Below are positions 19,663-26,132 of a stretch of DNA of 64,000 bases, piece after piece; the stretch's first letter is position 1, and the number at the start of each line of letters is the position of its first letter. A program made the translations under genes and the position numbers. Below the pieces are notes generated by a model, which had not been told where the DNA came from, did no database searches, and was given only the letters and a program-made list of their open reading frames with translations. The stretch covers positions 496,001 to 560,000 of the forward strand of contig NZ_FRCM01000001.1 of assembly GCF_900142915.1 (NCBI RefSeq), given 5' to 3'. The DNA is from Mucilaginibacter sp. OK098 (lineage in GTDB: Bacteria > Bacteroidota > Bacteroidia > Sphingobacteriales > Sphingobacteriaceae).

Positions 19663-19835
19663 TAAACAGAGGCAAGCCTCATAGCCAGTAATCCGATTAG
19701 GGCGCAAGGTTATATGATCTTGTAATAGCAAGGTGGACGATTGTGGATCCGCTGGCAGAAATTGACAGGCGTATAACACCTTAGACCTACACCTTTGATG
19801 ATCCAATACGCCAGCTGCCGCAAGGTTTTTTCTGT

Positions 19836-19866
19836 CGCTGCCGCATGTGTCTCCGGCTTGTGGCCC
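19836..19866 (-). repeat. 31-bp imperfect inverted repeat, left copy
   Basis: The reverse complement of this stretch and the plus strand at 20026-20056 agree at 27 of 31 positions; both start GGGCCACAAGCCG and end TGCGGCAGCG. The right copy is the first coding part of the orphan effector fragment. Confidence 0.75.
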
Positions 19867-19874
19867 GCAGGGCC

Positions 19875-19930
19875 GGTAGCCAATAAACAAATAGCCTGCA
19901 GGACAACAACCTGCAGGCTATTTTGCTTTA
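19875..19930 (+). repeat. Direct-repeat hairpin element, copy A (terminator-like)
   Basis: Contains the perfect stem AATAGCCTGCAGG (19890-19902) and CCTGCAGGCTATT (19910-19922) around an ACAACAA loop, followed by TTGCTTT. The whole 56-base block recurs in the same orientation at 21699-21754 with a few substitutions and one extra base. It can act as an intrinsic terminator for the small membrane genes; the duplication also makes it a cassette boundary. Confidence 0.8.
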
Positions 19931-20023
19931 TAAAGTACAACCACAAATTGTACTTTTAATTTATGAGCCGCAATTATAAATTACAGGAAGATTTATAGAT
20001 TAAACAGTTGGATTACTTAGCAC

Positions 20024-20614
20024 ATGGGCCACAAGCCGAGGACGCTTGCGGCAGCGGGGGCTGTACCTCATGTTGATCAGCCAATTAATGCACCTATAGC
20101 AGACGGAGCCTCAGCAGCAAATGAATTTGTAACCCCTCCTGACCTTGAAGAGGAACTTACCCCCGCAGCTACCTCAACTCCTGCAGCTGCCACATCATCC
20201 CCCCCGGTTGTTAGTATTCATAACAGTGGCACTTTTACTTTTCCAACAACTCAGAGTTTAATCGAGCGAGAGAACCCCCTTTTACTACTTGACAACCTTC
20301 AAGGTAACGGAAAAGCGATTGGAATGTTTGACACTTATGCTACCGCTCAATTGGTGGATGGCACCTACAATATCAACGTTCAGTATATTAAAATAGAGGG
20401 TGATAGAAACTTGCTTGGTTTAGGGCAGGTAATGCGAACGTATGAAAACGAGGCAATTGCCGCTGGCGCAACTCAAATATCGATTCATGGATCAACTTTT
20501 TCTAATACCACATTTTTTAAATATTTACTGCAAAAGGCTGGAAATTTTGGTTATACTGCCACAGCAAGTACTAATGGCATAATTTTAAACAAAATACTAA
20601 CTAATATTAAATAA
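20024..20614 (+). CDS. Orphan effector-like fragment (displaced toxin tail candidate)
   Basis: 196 residues, no signal peptide. An in-frame TAG lies immediately upstream, so it is cut from any longer protein. Residues 1-75 are an Ala/Pro/Thr-rich linker (PPDLEEELTPAATSTPAAAT), as at Rhs core/toxin junctions. Residues 85-196 form a compact domain: LLLLDNLQGNGKAIGMFDTY, QYIKIEGDRNLLGLGQVMRT, AAGATQISIHGSTFSNTTFF and a C-terminal AGNFGYTATA. The LGLGQVM...AAGATQISIHG pattern recalls a GNAT-like acetyl-CoA site, but I am not sure of the fold. Two tandem small genes follow after 5 bases, the usual place for immunity genes. Confidence 0.6.
   Translation: MGHKPRTLAAAGAVPHVDQPINAPIADGASAANEFVTPPDLEEELTPAATSTPAAATSSPPVVSIHNSGTFTFPTTQSLIERENPLLLLDNLQGNGKAIGMFDTYATAQLVDGTYNINVQYIKIEGDRNLLGLGQVMRTYENEAIAAGATQISIHGSTFSNTTFFKYLLQKAGNFGYTATASTNGIILNKILTNIK
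20026..20056 (+). repeat. 31-bp imperfect inverted repeat, right copy
   Basis: Partner of 19836-19866 (27 of 31 positions in opposite orientation). It encodes the GHKPRTLAAA start of the orphan fragment. Confidence 0.75.
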
Positions 20615-20619
20615 ATAAA

Positions 20620-21060
20620 ATGGCAATTACCGCAAAAAGAATTCCGCTTGTATTAAAGTATTTTGGCGAAAGTGCAAGTGAAGGAGCCTACACAAAAATC
20701 ATAACAGAAGACAACAAGCATGAGTATGAAGAGCTACTGCATTACCTTCAAAGTGATGAAATTCCGCTAATTGTCTGCAGGCTTAATACTGGAGATTGGA
20801 CCTTGCTAACAACACATCGAGTTCTTTCAATGAACTCGGAAGGTTTAAGAATCATGAACCATGCGGAACTCACCTATTGCGACGTTGACAGGAAGTGGGA
20901 AATAGCTAATAGGGCCAGAAGTTTAGCCGATTTTAGTAAAATTGTTTTAAGAGATGTAAATAATAAAACTTTCACACTCACTATAGAAAAAGGTTATCCC
21001 ATGGGGGGATTTTTAAATGCATTGTCTTTTATCCAGGGTTTGTTCCCTAAAGAGAAATAA
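20620..21060 (+). CDS. Putative immunity protein, paralogue 1 (PH-like fold suspected)
   Basis: 146 soluble residues. The middle and end alternate strands and one C-terminal helix: DEIPLIVCRLNTGDWTLLTT, RVLSMNSEGLRIM, DFSKIVLRDVNNKTFTLTIE, then MGGFLNALSFIQGLF. This recalls bacterial PH-like domains (inference only). It begins 5 bases behind the orphan effector fragment and has a close copy right downstream. Duplicated immunity genes behind toxin fragments are common in polymorphic toxin loci. No named family recognised. Confidence 0.7.
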   Translation: MAITAKRIPLVLKYFGESASEGAYTKIITEDNKHEYEELLHYLQSDEIPLIVCRLNTGDWTLLTTHRVLSMNSEGLRIMNHAELTYCDVDRKWEIANRARSLADFSKIVLRDVNNKTFTLTIEKGYPMGGFLNALSFIQGLFPKEK

Positions 21061-21119
21061 ATGTTTTCAAACTGAAGCTCGCCAGGCTCGTAATAGATTT
21101 CCCTTGCAGTTACATTATT

Positions 21120-21575
21120 ATGGATTCTAAAAATATGGCAGTTACCCTAAAAAAAATTCCTATTGTACTAAAAAAATTTGGTGGAAGTGAAAGCCAGGGA
21201 GTTTATACAAAAATCATAACAGATGAAAATAAACACGAGTATGAAGAGTTGCAGCACTTCCTTGAAGGTGATGAAATTCCACTAATTGTTTGCCGGTTTA
21301 ACGCTTCAGACTGGACCATGTTAACCACAAAACGGATTCTTTCGATGAATTCGGAAGGTTTAAGAATTATGAATCTCGCAGAACTCGTTTATAGCAATAT
21401 TGATATGCCTGGTGAAGTAGCGCATGGCGCCAAAGGTTGGGCCGATTTTAGTAAAATAATTTTAAGAGATGTAAATAATAAAACTTTCACACTTACGATA
21501 GAAAAAGGTTATCCCTTTGGGGGATTCTTACAAGTACTGACTTCTATTCGAGGTTGGTTTCCTAAAGAGAAATAA
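21120..21575 (+). CDS. Putative immunity protein, paralogue 2
   Basis: 151 residues, clearly a tandem copy of the preceding gene. Shared blocks include TKIITDENKHEYEELQHFLE, MNSEGLRIM and DVNNKTFTLTIEKGYPFGGF, with scattered changes. The start may be ATG 21120 (MDSKN added) or ATG 21135, which aligns with paralogue 1. The about 63 bases in front of it recur in front of the third, broken copy, giving a 515-base duplication unit. Divergence is spread over the protein, so both copies may be functional with different specificity. Confidence 0.7.
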   Translation: MDSKNMAVTLKKIPIVLKKFGGSESQGVYTKIITDENKHEYEELQHFLEGDEIPLIVCRFNASDWTMLTTKRILSMNSEGLRIMNLAELVYSNIDMPGEVAHGAKGWADFSKIILRDVNNKTFTLTIEKGYPFGGFLQVLTSIRGWFPKEK

Positions 21576-21694
21576 ATGTTTTCAAAATGAAGCTCGCTGG
21601 GCTCGTAACAGATTTCCTTTGCAGTTACAGTATTATGGATTCTAAAAATATGGCAATTACAGCAAAAAGAATACCGTTCCTGATGAGACCTTAG
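21572..21694 (+). pseudogene. Third immunity-gene copy, truncated after 9 shared codons
   Basis: The leader of paralogue 2 is repeated here (AAATGTTTTCAAAATGAAGC region), followed by ATG GAT TCT AAA AAT ATG and MAITAKRIP. That is identical to the start of paralogue 1 rather than paralogue 2. The frame then runs into unrelated sequence and stops at 21692. This is the left edge of a third tandem unit whose remainder was lost at the junction leading into hairpin copy B. Confidence 0.85.
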
Positions 21695-21698
21695 GACA

Positions 21699-21754
21699 GG
21701 TAACCAACAAGCAAAGTAGCCCGCAGGACAACAACCTGCAGGCTATTTTGCTTT
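21699..21754 (+). repeat. Direct-repeat hairpin element, copy B
   Basis: Same block as 19875-19930: GGTAACCAACAAGCAAAG, then a GCCCGCAGG/CCTGCAGGC stem (one C:A mismatch) around ACAACAA, then TTTTGCTTTT. Together the two copies bracket the orphan effector and immunity genes. It also lies between convergent operons and may end the plus-strand transcript. Confidence 0.8.
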
Positions 21755-21814
21755 TCAAGCCATTTGTATTCCAATAATTTATACCTGTGTATTTGAGGTT
21801 GTGCAATTGAGATC

Positions 21815-21880
21815 TTGTTCCACCTGTTCCACTTGTTCCATGCTGTTTCAAAAGGCTTGATTTTGTTCCATTTGTTCCCG
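21815..21880. repeat. Short TGTTCC iterons
   Basis: Five near-copies of TTGTTCC(A/C) occur within 65 bases: three spaced 9-10 bases apart (21815-21840) and two more spaced 10 (21863-21880). They lie between the cassette and the 3' end of the minus-strand gspF-like gene. Role unknown: protein-binding iterons or simple-sequence drift are both possible. Confidence 0.6.
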
Positions 21881-21915
21881 TTGTGCACTTTGTTTCGCGG
21901 AACACGCTATAGTAC

Positions 21916-23064
21916 CTACTGAAAACTATTGCTCATCTGGAATAACGGCAGGTACATCGCTATCAAAATAACCCCAACTATCAGCCCTAAAAATATGATG
22001 ATAAGGGGTTCCATCATGCTGCTTAGGGTTGAGGTTTTGTATTCTACTTCATCAATGTATTGCTCGGAGATCTTGCCAAAAAAGAGGTCGAGCTGGTTGG
22101 TTTCTTCACCAACTTTTATCAGCTGGATCATTTTGGAAGGGTAAACTTTAAACTGCTGCAGGCTTTCGTACAGTGATTTTCCTTTCATAATATCATCCTC
22201 CACCTTTTGTAGTGATGATTCGATAGGGTAGTAGTTGATCATCTGCCTGATGAGGGCAATTGCCCGTAAAAGTGGTAACCGCGCGTTGATCAGTAAGCGC
22301 ATGGAGTTACAAAACCGGGCCAGGTAGATCTTTTGTACCAGGTTACCAATCAGCGGTGTGCGCAGCAGGATCTGTGAAAATATTTGCTTGAACTTTTGTG
22401 TTTTGCGGGTAAACAGGATGAAGCCAACTATCAGTGCTACTAAGATAATAAACCGCCAAAAGTTGTTTTCCATGGCATTTGAAGCGCTGATGATCTTTTC
22501 GGTGATCCATGGTAGTTTCCCGCCGAAACGTTTAAATACATCGCCAAACATAGGTACAACAAATTTCAGCATAAAAAACACAGCACCTAAAGAGGTAGTC
22601 AACACCACGCAAGGGTAGGTGAGGGCCGAAACTATTTTGCGGCGCTGCTTTATTTTGTTCTGGTAAAACTTAGCGAGGTCGGATAATACTTCTATCAGCT
22701 TCCCGGTTTCTTCCCCTATCTGTAAGCTGTAAACCTCGTACAAGGAGAACTTCCCGGTTTGCTTCAATGCCTGCGAAAAGGTAGTTCCGCCTAAAACAGC
22801 CTCCTGGATCTTTTTATAAAGTTCCTTGTCTTTCTCTTTTTGCTGGTCTGCAGTGATCAGCTCAAAGCTGCTTTTTAAGTTAATGCCTGCCTGCAGCAAA
22901 GAACTAAGCTCAAGGTACAGGTACTCTTTCTTCTTATCGTTCAGCTCCTTACTGCCAAAGCTGATGTCACGATTAAGCAGGGCCATAAGGCCACCTTCAT
23001 CTTTTTGTTTTGATGGCTTAACCGTTTTTTTTGCTTCGTATCTGCTCAGGTCAATTGATGGCAT
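21916..23064 (-). CDS. GspF/PilC-type inner-membrane platform protein
   Basis: 382 residues with the two repeated T2SSF domains. The first (about 45-165) has LYLELSSLLQAGINLKSSFE and YSLQIGEETGKLIEVLSDLA, followed by a hydrophobic segment. The second (about 245-370) has IYLARFCNSMRLLINARLPL and QLIKVGEETNQLDLFFGKIS, then the last membrane helix (IIIFLGLIVGVILIAMYLPL). Length and motifs are standard. It is the only F in the window, so the plus-strand GspE/D/L/M genes presumably depend on it although it sits about 13 kb away in the opposite operon. It overlaps the upstream pseudopilin gene by 14 bases. Confidence 0.95.
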   Translation of the reverse strand: MPSIDLSRYEAKKTVKPSKQKDEGGLMALLNRDISFGSKELNDKKKEYLYLELSSLLQAGINLKSSFELITADQQKEKDKELYKKIQEAVLGGTTFSQALKQTGKFSLYEVYSLQIGEETGKLIEVLSDLAKFYQNKIKQRRKIVSALTYPCVVLTTSLGAVFFMLKFVVPMFGDVFKRFGGKLPWITEKIISASNAMENNFWRFIILVALIVGFILFTRKTQKFKQIFSQILLRTPLIGNLVQKIYLARFCNSMRLLINARLPLLRAIALIRQMINYYPIESSLQKVEDDIMKGKSLYESLQQFKVYPSKMIQLIKVGEETNQLDLFFGKISEQYIDEVEYKTSTLSSMMEPLIIIFLGLIVGVILIAMYLPLFQMSNSFQ

Positions 23065-23557
23065 TTGGATTCTTTTCTATCAGGTTTTCGGAACTGTAAG
23101 TTTTATGATAATGGTAACCAATCTTTTCTTTTTGATATAGAGTTTCAAAGTCAAGTTCATCTATAATATTTTGCGCCGCTGTAGTTTGCAACTCCAGTAA
23201 AGGCACATTTTCAAAGCTTGCACTAACATCCTGATTTTGCACTTTAAAGGTATCAATCCTTGCAGCTTTTCTAACAATATAATCCGCAGAAAACTCATAT
23301 CGTATTAAAATGCTTTCCTTCCTGAAAGAAAAACCGGCTGAATCCTTCAAAATAGTCTTGGATTGTTCAAAATCACGCTTTAAAACATGATCGAGGCTTA
23401 CTAAAACAGCCATGTCATTATTCTTATTGGTAAATGAATTATAGGATTTGATGACGATTGAATACGAAGTATAAGTAACAGCAATAAGTATGGCAGCAAT
23501 CAGCATAGTGATGGTTACTTCCATTATTGTAAATGCTTGTACTTTATATTTACTCAT
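23051..23557 (-). CDS. Minor pseudopilin (GspJ-like)
   Basis: 168 residues with a clear prepilin leader: MSKYKVQA, then FTIMEVTITMLIAAILIAVT, with Glu at +5 after the Ala-Phe cleavage site. The rest has strands such as KESILIRYEFSADYIVRKAA, as in the larger minor pseudopilins J/H. Start ATG overlaps the stop of the preceding I-like gene (4 bases). It should be processed by the A24 peptidase in the other operon. Confidence 0.78.
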   Translation of the reverse strand: MSKYKVQAFTIMEVTITMLIAAILIAVTYTSYSIVIKSYNSFTNKNNDMAVLVSLDHVLKRDFEQSKTILKDSAGFSFRKESILIRYEFSADYIVRKAARIDTFKVQNQDVSASFENVPLLELQTTAAQNIIDELDFETLYQKEKIGYHYHKTYSSENLIEKNPNAIN

Positions 23558-23913
23558 GGCTTACTATTAATCACCTTTTGTAATTCTGCAATTTTTTGCT
23601 GGTTGGCGTCAAAAGCGGTTAAATGTATTTCGGTAAGGCCCGCATTATCCTGGTAAGGCTTTACTTCCTGCTCAATCCTGAAATCGCCTGTGGTAACAGA
23701 TTGGGTTGTGTTTTCAGAACTGTGTTCAGCCTTCAACATGGTTTCCTGTAATAAGGCTTGCGCTTTTAGTTTTTTTACAGATAGAGATAATCGTAAAACG
23801 TTGGTGTAGATCATCATAGCAATGCCGAAAACGATAACAATGATCACCATTGATACAATAACCTCCAATATGCTGGAAGCCTTTACCCGCCCTTTTAATT
23901 TGCTTCCAGCCAT
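23554..23913 (-). CDS. Minor pseudopilin (GspI-like)
   Basis: 119 residues, a typical size for GspI/PilV. Leader MAGSKLKGRVKA, then SSILEVIVSMVIIVIVFGIA with Glu at +5. The short C-terminal domain contains GDFRIEQEVKPYQDNAGLTE. Its start overlaps the end of the upstream large pilin gene by 19 bases, so translation is likely coupled. Minor pseudopilins I, J and K normally form the tip that starts the pseudopilus. Confidence 0.75.
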   Translation of the reverse strand: MAGSKLKGRVKASSILEVIVSMVIIVIVFGIAMMIYTNVLRLSLSVKKLKAQALLQETMLKAEHSSENTTQSVTTGDFRIEQEVKPYQDNAGLTEIHLTAFDANQQKIAELQKVINSKP

Positions 23914-25160
23914 TGTAAAACTTTTTTCTTTTTTCCTGAAACAGGTAATAACCCACTGCTTAAATAATAGGGCGATAATGCTTTCGAGTTGATAGTGGCA
24001 TTAATCAGGTAATTTTCAAACAGCGTAAATGAATTTTTGTACCAGAAACGACTGGTGAACACACTACCATCAATTTCGCTTTTATCATTCAACTGCACAA
24101 TTCCCTGCGAATAAATCTGGCCAGTTATTTTAACATTTTTATCAGCTATAATTAATGGCTTTAATTGACTGTCCATTTTATCATAGGTAAATATCAGTCC
24201 GTTAAAACTGACGTTTTTCCCCATTGAGACTTTAGCCTGAAAATTAACAACTGGAGATTTAAAACGCAAAACACCCAAACAGGAAGGATAACCAAGCTCG
24301 CAATTTTGTTCAACCCGTATAGAATCGGTGGCAAACAGCTGGCAACTGCCATGAAACCCAGATTTAACAATAATTGCCCTGGCATACGCCTGGATGTTTT
24401 TAAAAACAGCGGTACTATCAATAGTTAAGGTTGTGTCTGAAAATAATATAACATTTCCGCTTATATAAATATTTTCAATGGTTTTGGCTGTTTTCTTAAA
24501 ATTGAAAACGTGGGTAGGTCGTAAAAAAGAGTTTTGTAAAGAATCCTTTTTAGAGAGCGTGCTATCACCAATATTAGCCTGGGTAAAATACTGTTCAAAT
24601 TGCTTTAATCTTTTTTCATCCAATGGAGGTAATTTTCTTTCACTGTTATGTTTAGTGCCGATGATAAATCGCTTGTCGCCCTCATAGGCTTTATTATCAA
24701 TATAAGCAGCCTGAACACCTGCTTTGGGGATATAGGCATCCCCACGTATGGTGGTTTTGCCGCTTAATGAAAATGGCCTGTCCTCATCAATTAAATAAAG
24801 CGCTGCCCATTTAGTGGAGTCGATAGTGTTTGCGAAAGAAAAAGACTTAAACAATGTATCTCTCTGTGCAAAAGCTTTGACCGTCCCTATGTCATATACG
24901 CCCCACGGAATCCTTTGTATAGAAACCGAATCCATTTCGTTGCTAAATAGGCTGAATGTTTTTTCACGGGTAAAAGAAGTGTCCGTGCTATTTAACAGGA
25001 TGTTTGTACCTGAACTTATATTGTTTTCCAGCTGATCCTGCCTGAATTTCCGCTGGTATTGGATCCTGTATAAATAAGCGGCAACAATTAAGGAAGAACA
25101 AAGCAGCCCGATTACCAGGGCAATAACAATGACGATATACAGCGCAGAAGCTTTGATCAT
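23895..25160 (-). CDS. Large pilin-like protein with beta-helix-like body (GspK/PilX position)
   Basis: 421 residues. The N-terminus is MIKA, then SALYIVIVIALVIGLLCSSL, a prepilin-like helix without the +5 Glu, as is usual for GspK/PilX. The body is unusual: repeated strand motifs such as FSLSGKTTIRGDAYIPKAG, NIYISGNVILFSDTTLTID, VKITGQIYSQGIVQLNDKSE and IDGSVFTSRFWY resemble a bactofilin-like or parallel beta-helix fold. Length is close to GspK but the sequence is not like it by eye. It probably caps the pseudopilus. If exposed, it could be the part that recognises the cargo (inference). Confidence 0.65.
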   Translation of the reverse strand: MIKASALYIVIVIALVIGLLCSSLIVAAYLYRIQYQRKFRQDQLENNISSGTNILLNSTDTSFTREKTFSLFSNEMDSVSIQRIPWGVYDIGTVKAFAQRDTLFKSFSFANTIDSTKWAALYLIDEDRPFSLSGKTTIRGDAYIPKAGVQAAYIDNKAYEGDKRFIIGTKHNSERKLPPLDEKRLKQFEQYFTQANIGDSTLSKKDSLQNSFLRPTHVFNFKKTAKTIENIYISGNVILFSDTTLTIDSTAVFKNIQAYARAIIVKSGFHGSCQLFATDSIRVEQNCELGYPSCLGVLRFKSPVVNFQAKVSMGKNVSFNGLIFTYDKMDSQLKPLIIADKNVKITGQIYSQGIVQLNDKSEIDGSVFTSRFWYKNSFTLFENYLINATINSKALSPYYLSSGLLPVSGKKKKVLQWLEAN

Positions 25161-25165
25161 TCAGG

Positions 25166-25630
25166 CTAACTTTTTGGATCAGCCTTTTCCGGCTGGCGTT
25201 TTCTTTTTCTGATAAGGGGTAACCTCTTCCAAAATGAAACGGTGCTATCTGGCAAAATTATGCCATTTTTCCATGATGACTTATGCAATAATGTGCCGTC
25301 TTCGTTCCAGTCTTTCCAGCTACCGGTCTTTAAGCCATTTTTATAAGTTCCCTGTTCCCTGAGGTTCTTATTTAAATAATACTCATTGTACTGGCCGTTT
25401 AGCAGCTTGCCGCTGTAGCCGCCTTGCGTAGCATGAATTGTATTAGCGCCATACCATACATAAAACAGGTCTTTTTTAACATCAGGTTTTGAGGTTGGCT
25501 GTTTTATTTCTGCCACAATTACCTTAGTCGGCTCAATGAGCCTTACCTTTTCAAAGCCTGAATTGGGCAGATCCTGGGCGTAAATGGCCCCGTTAACCAA
25601 ACAAAAAGCGATGGTGATTAATCTTTTCAT
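25166..25630 (-). CDS. Exported MORN-like repeat protein
   Basis: 154 residues, signal peptide MKRLITIAFCLVNGAIYAQ. Residues about 80-135 carry MORN-type repeats as found in many Bacteroidota exported proteins: GKLLNGQYNEYYLNKNLREQ, GTYKNGLKTGSWKDWNEDGT and LLHKSSWKNG. It ends KRKRQPEKADPKS. The gene sits inside the secretion operon between the C/PilP-like and K-like genes; its start overlaps the preceding stop (4 bases). Role in the machine unknown. Confidence 0.7.
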   Translation of the reverse strand: MKRLITIAFCLVNGAIYAQDLPNSGFEKVRLIEPTKVIVAEIKQPTSKPDVKKDLFYVWYGANTIHATQGGYSGKLLNGQYNEYYLNKNLREQGTYKNGLKTGSWKDWNEDGTLLHKSSWKNGIILPDSTVSFWKRLPLIRKRKRQPEKADPKS

Positions 25631-26127
25631 AAACCAGATGGCTTTATTGCTATGTATTTTATTTTCCCGTTATAGCTGATCTTGATCGAGTCGCGCATGT
25701 TTTTGATCAGCTTAACTTGTCTCTTAACCTCACCTTCAGTAAGCATTTCGTTTTGACCGTTAATACTTATCAAAGTTATTAATTTCTTTGACGCCGGGTT
25801 GCGGATATAGCCCGAATATTGGATAAAATTCCAGTTCATAGCAGGCTTTTGCGTTACAGGGATGATCCTATTCTGAATTCGTTTGACTGCGACAACATTT
25901 GTATCTTTTTGCTTTGTTACCCCAAATGGATCACGGTAGTTTAACAGCAAATGAGCGGTGTCTTTAGGGATGGAAAAATCATTATAGGCTTCTTTTTTAA
26001 TATTGGTTTGCACAGGTACAACAGTATCATCGCTCCCTGCTGCGGCGTCAAAAATACGATAAATGATAATGCCCCATACTATTGCTACTATCAACCCTAA
26101 AAGATAGGTGACTTTTTTGTTCTTCAT
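25627..26127 (-). CDS. GspC/PilP-like periplasmic connector
   Basis: 166 residues: cytoplasmic MKNKK, one membrane helix (VTYLLGLIVAIVWGIIIYRI), a linker with LLNYRDPFGV (the YRDPF signature of PilP/GspC-type linkers) and a small C-terminal beta domain. That domain, WNFIQYSGYIRNPASKKLIT to LISINGQNEMLTEGEVKRQV to DSIKISYNGKIKYIAI, has the HR-domain pattern of GspC. It should bridge the inner platform and the secretin. No PDZ domain. Confidence 0.75.
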   Translation of the reverse strand: MKNKKVTYLLGLIVAIVWGIIIYRIFDAAAGSDDTVVPVQTNIKKEAYNDFSIPKDTAHLLLNYRDPFGVTKQKDTNVVAVKRIQNRIIPVTQKPAMNWNFIQYSGYIRNPASKKLITLISINGQNEMLTEGEVKRQVKLIKNMRDSIKISYNGKIKYIAIKPSGL

Positions 26128-26132
26128 GACCT

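Larger units (their letters stand above)
19663..20023. other. Scrambled spacer between tail genes and orphan cassette
   Basis: About 360 bases with higher GC than the neighbouring genes and no supported gene on the plus strand. It contains the reverse-complement half of a 31-bp imperfect inverted repeat (19836-19866) and a strong hairpin (19875-19930). The minus strand is open for about 78 codons in two frames, one reading GHKPETHAAATEKTLRQLAY. That resembles the GHKPRTLAAAG start of the orphan gene in the other orientation, so this looks like a rearrangement scar. Confidence 0.5.

Noticed and set aside
19654..19946. Two minus-strand frames of 78 codons in the scrambled spacer
   Set aside because: No start context or family; interesting only for the GHKPETHAAA segment that mirrors the orphan gene.
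19875..21754. Hairpin pair considered as integron attC sites
   Set aside because: No integrase gene in the window and no attC-type core or bulge pattern; a direct-repeat terminator is a simpler reading.
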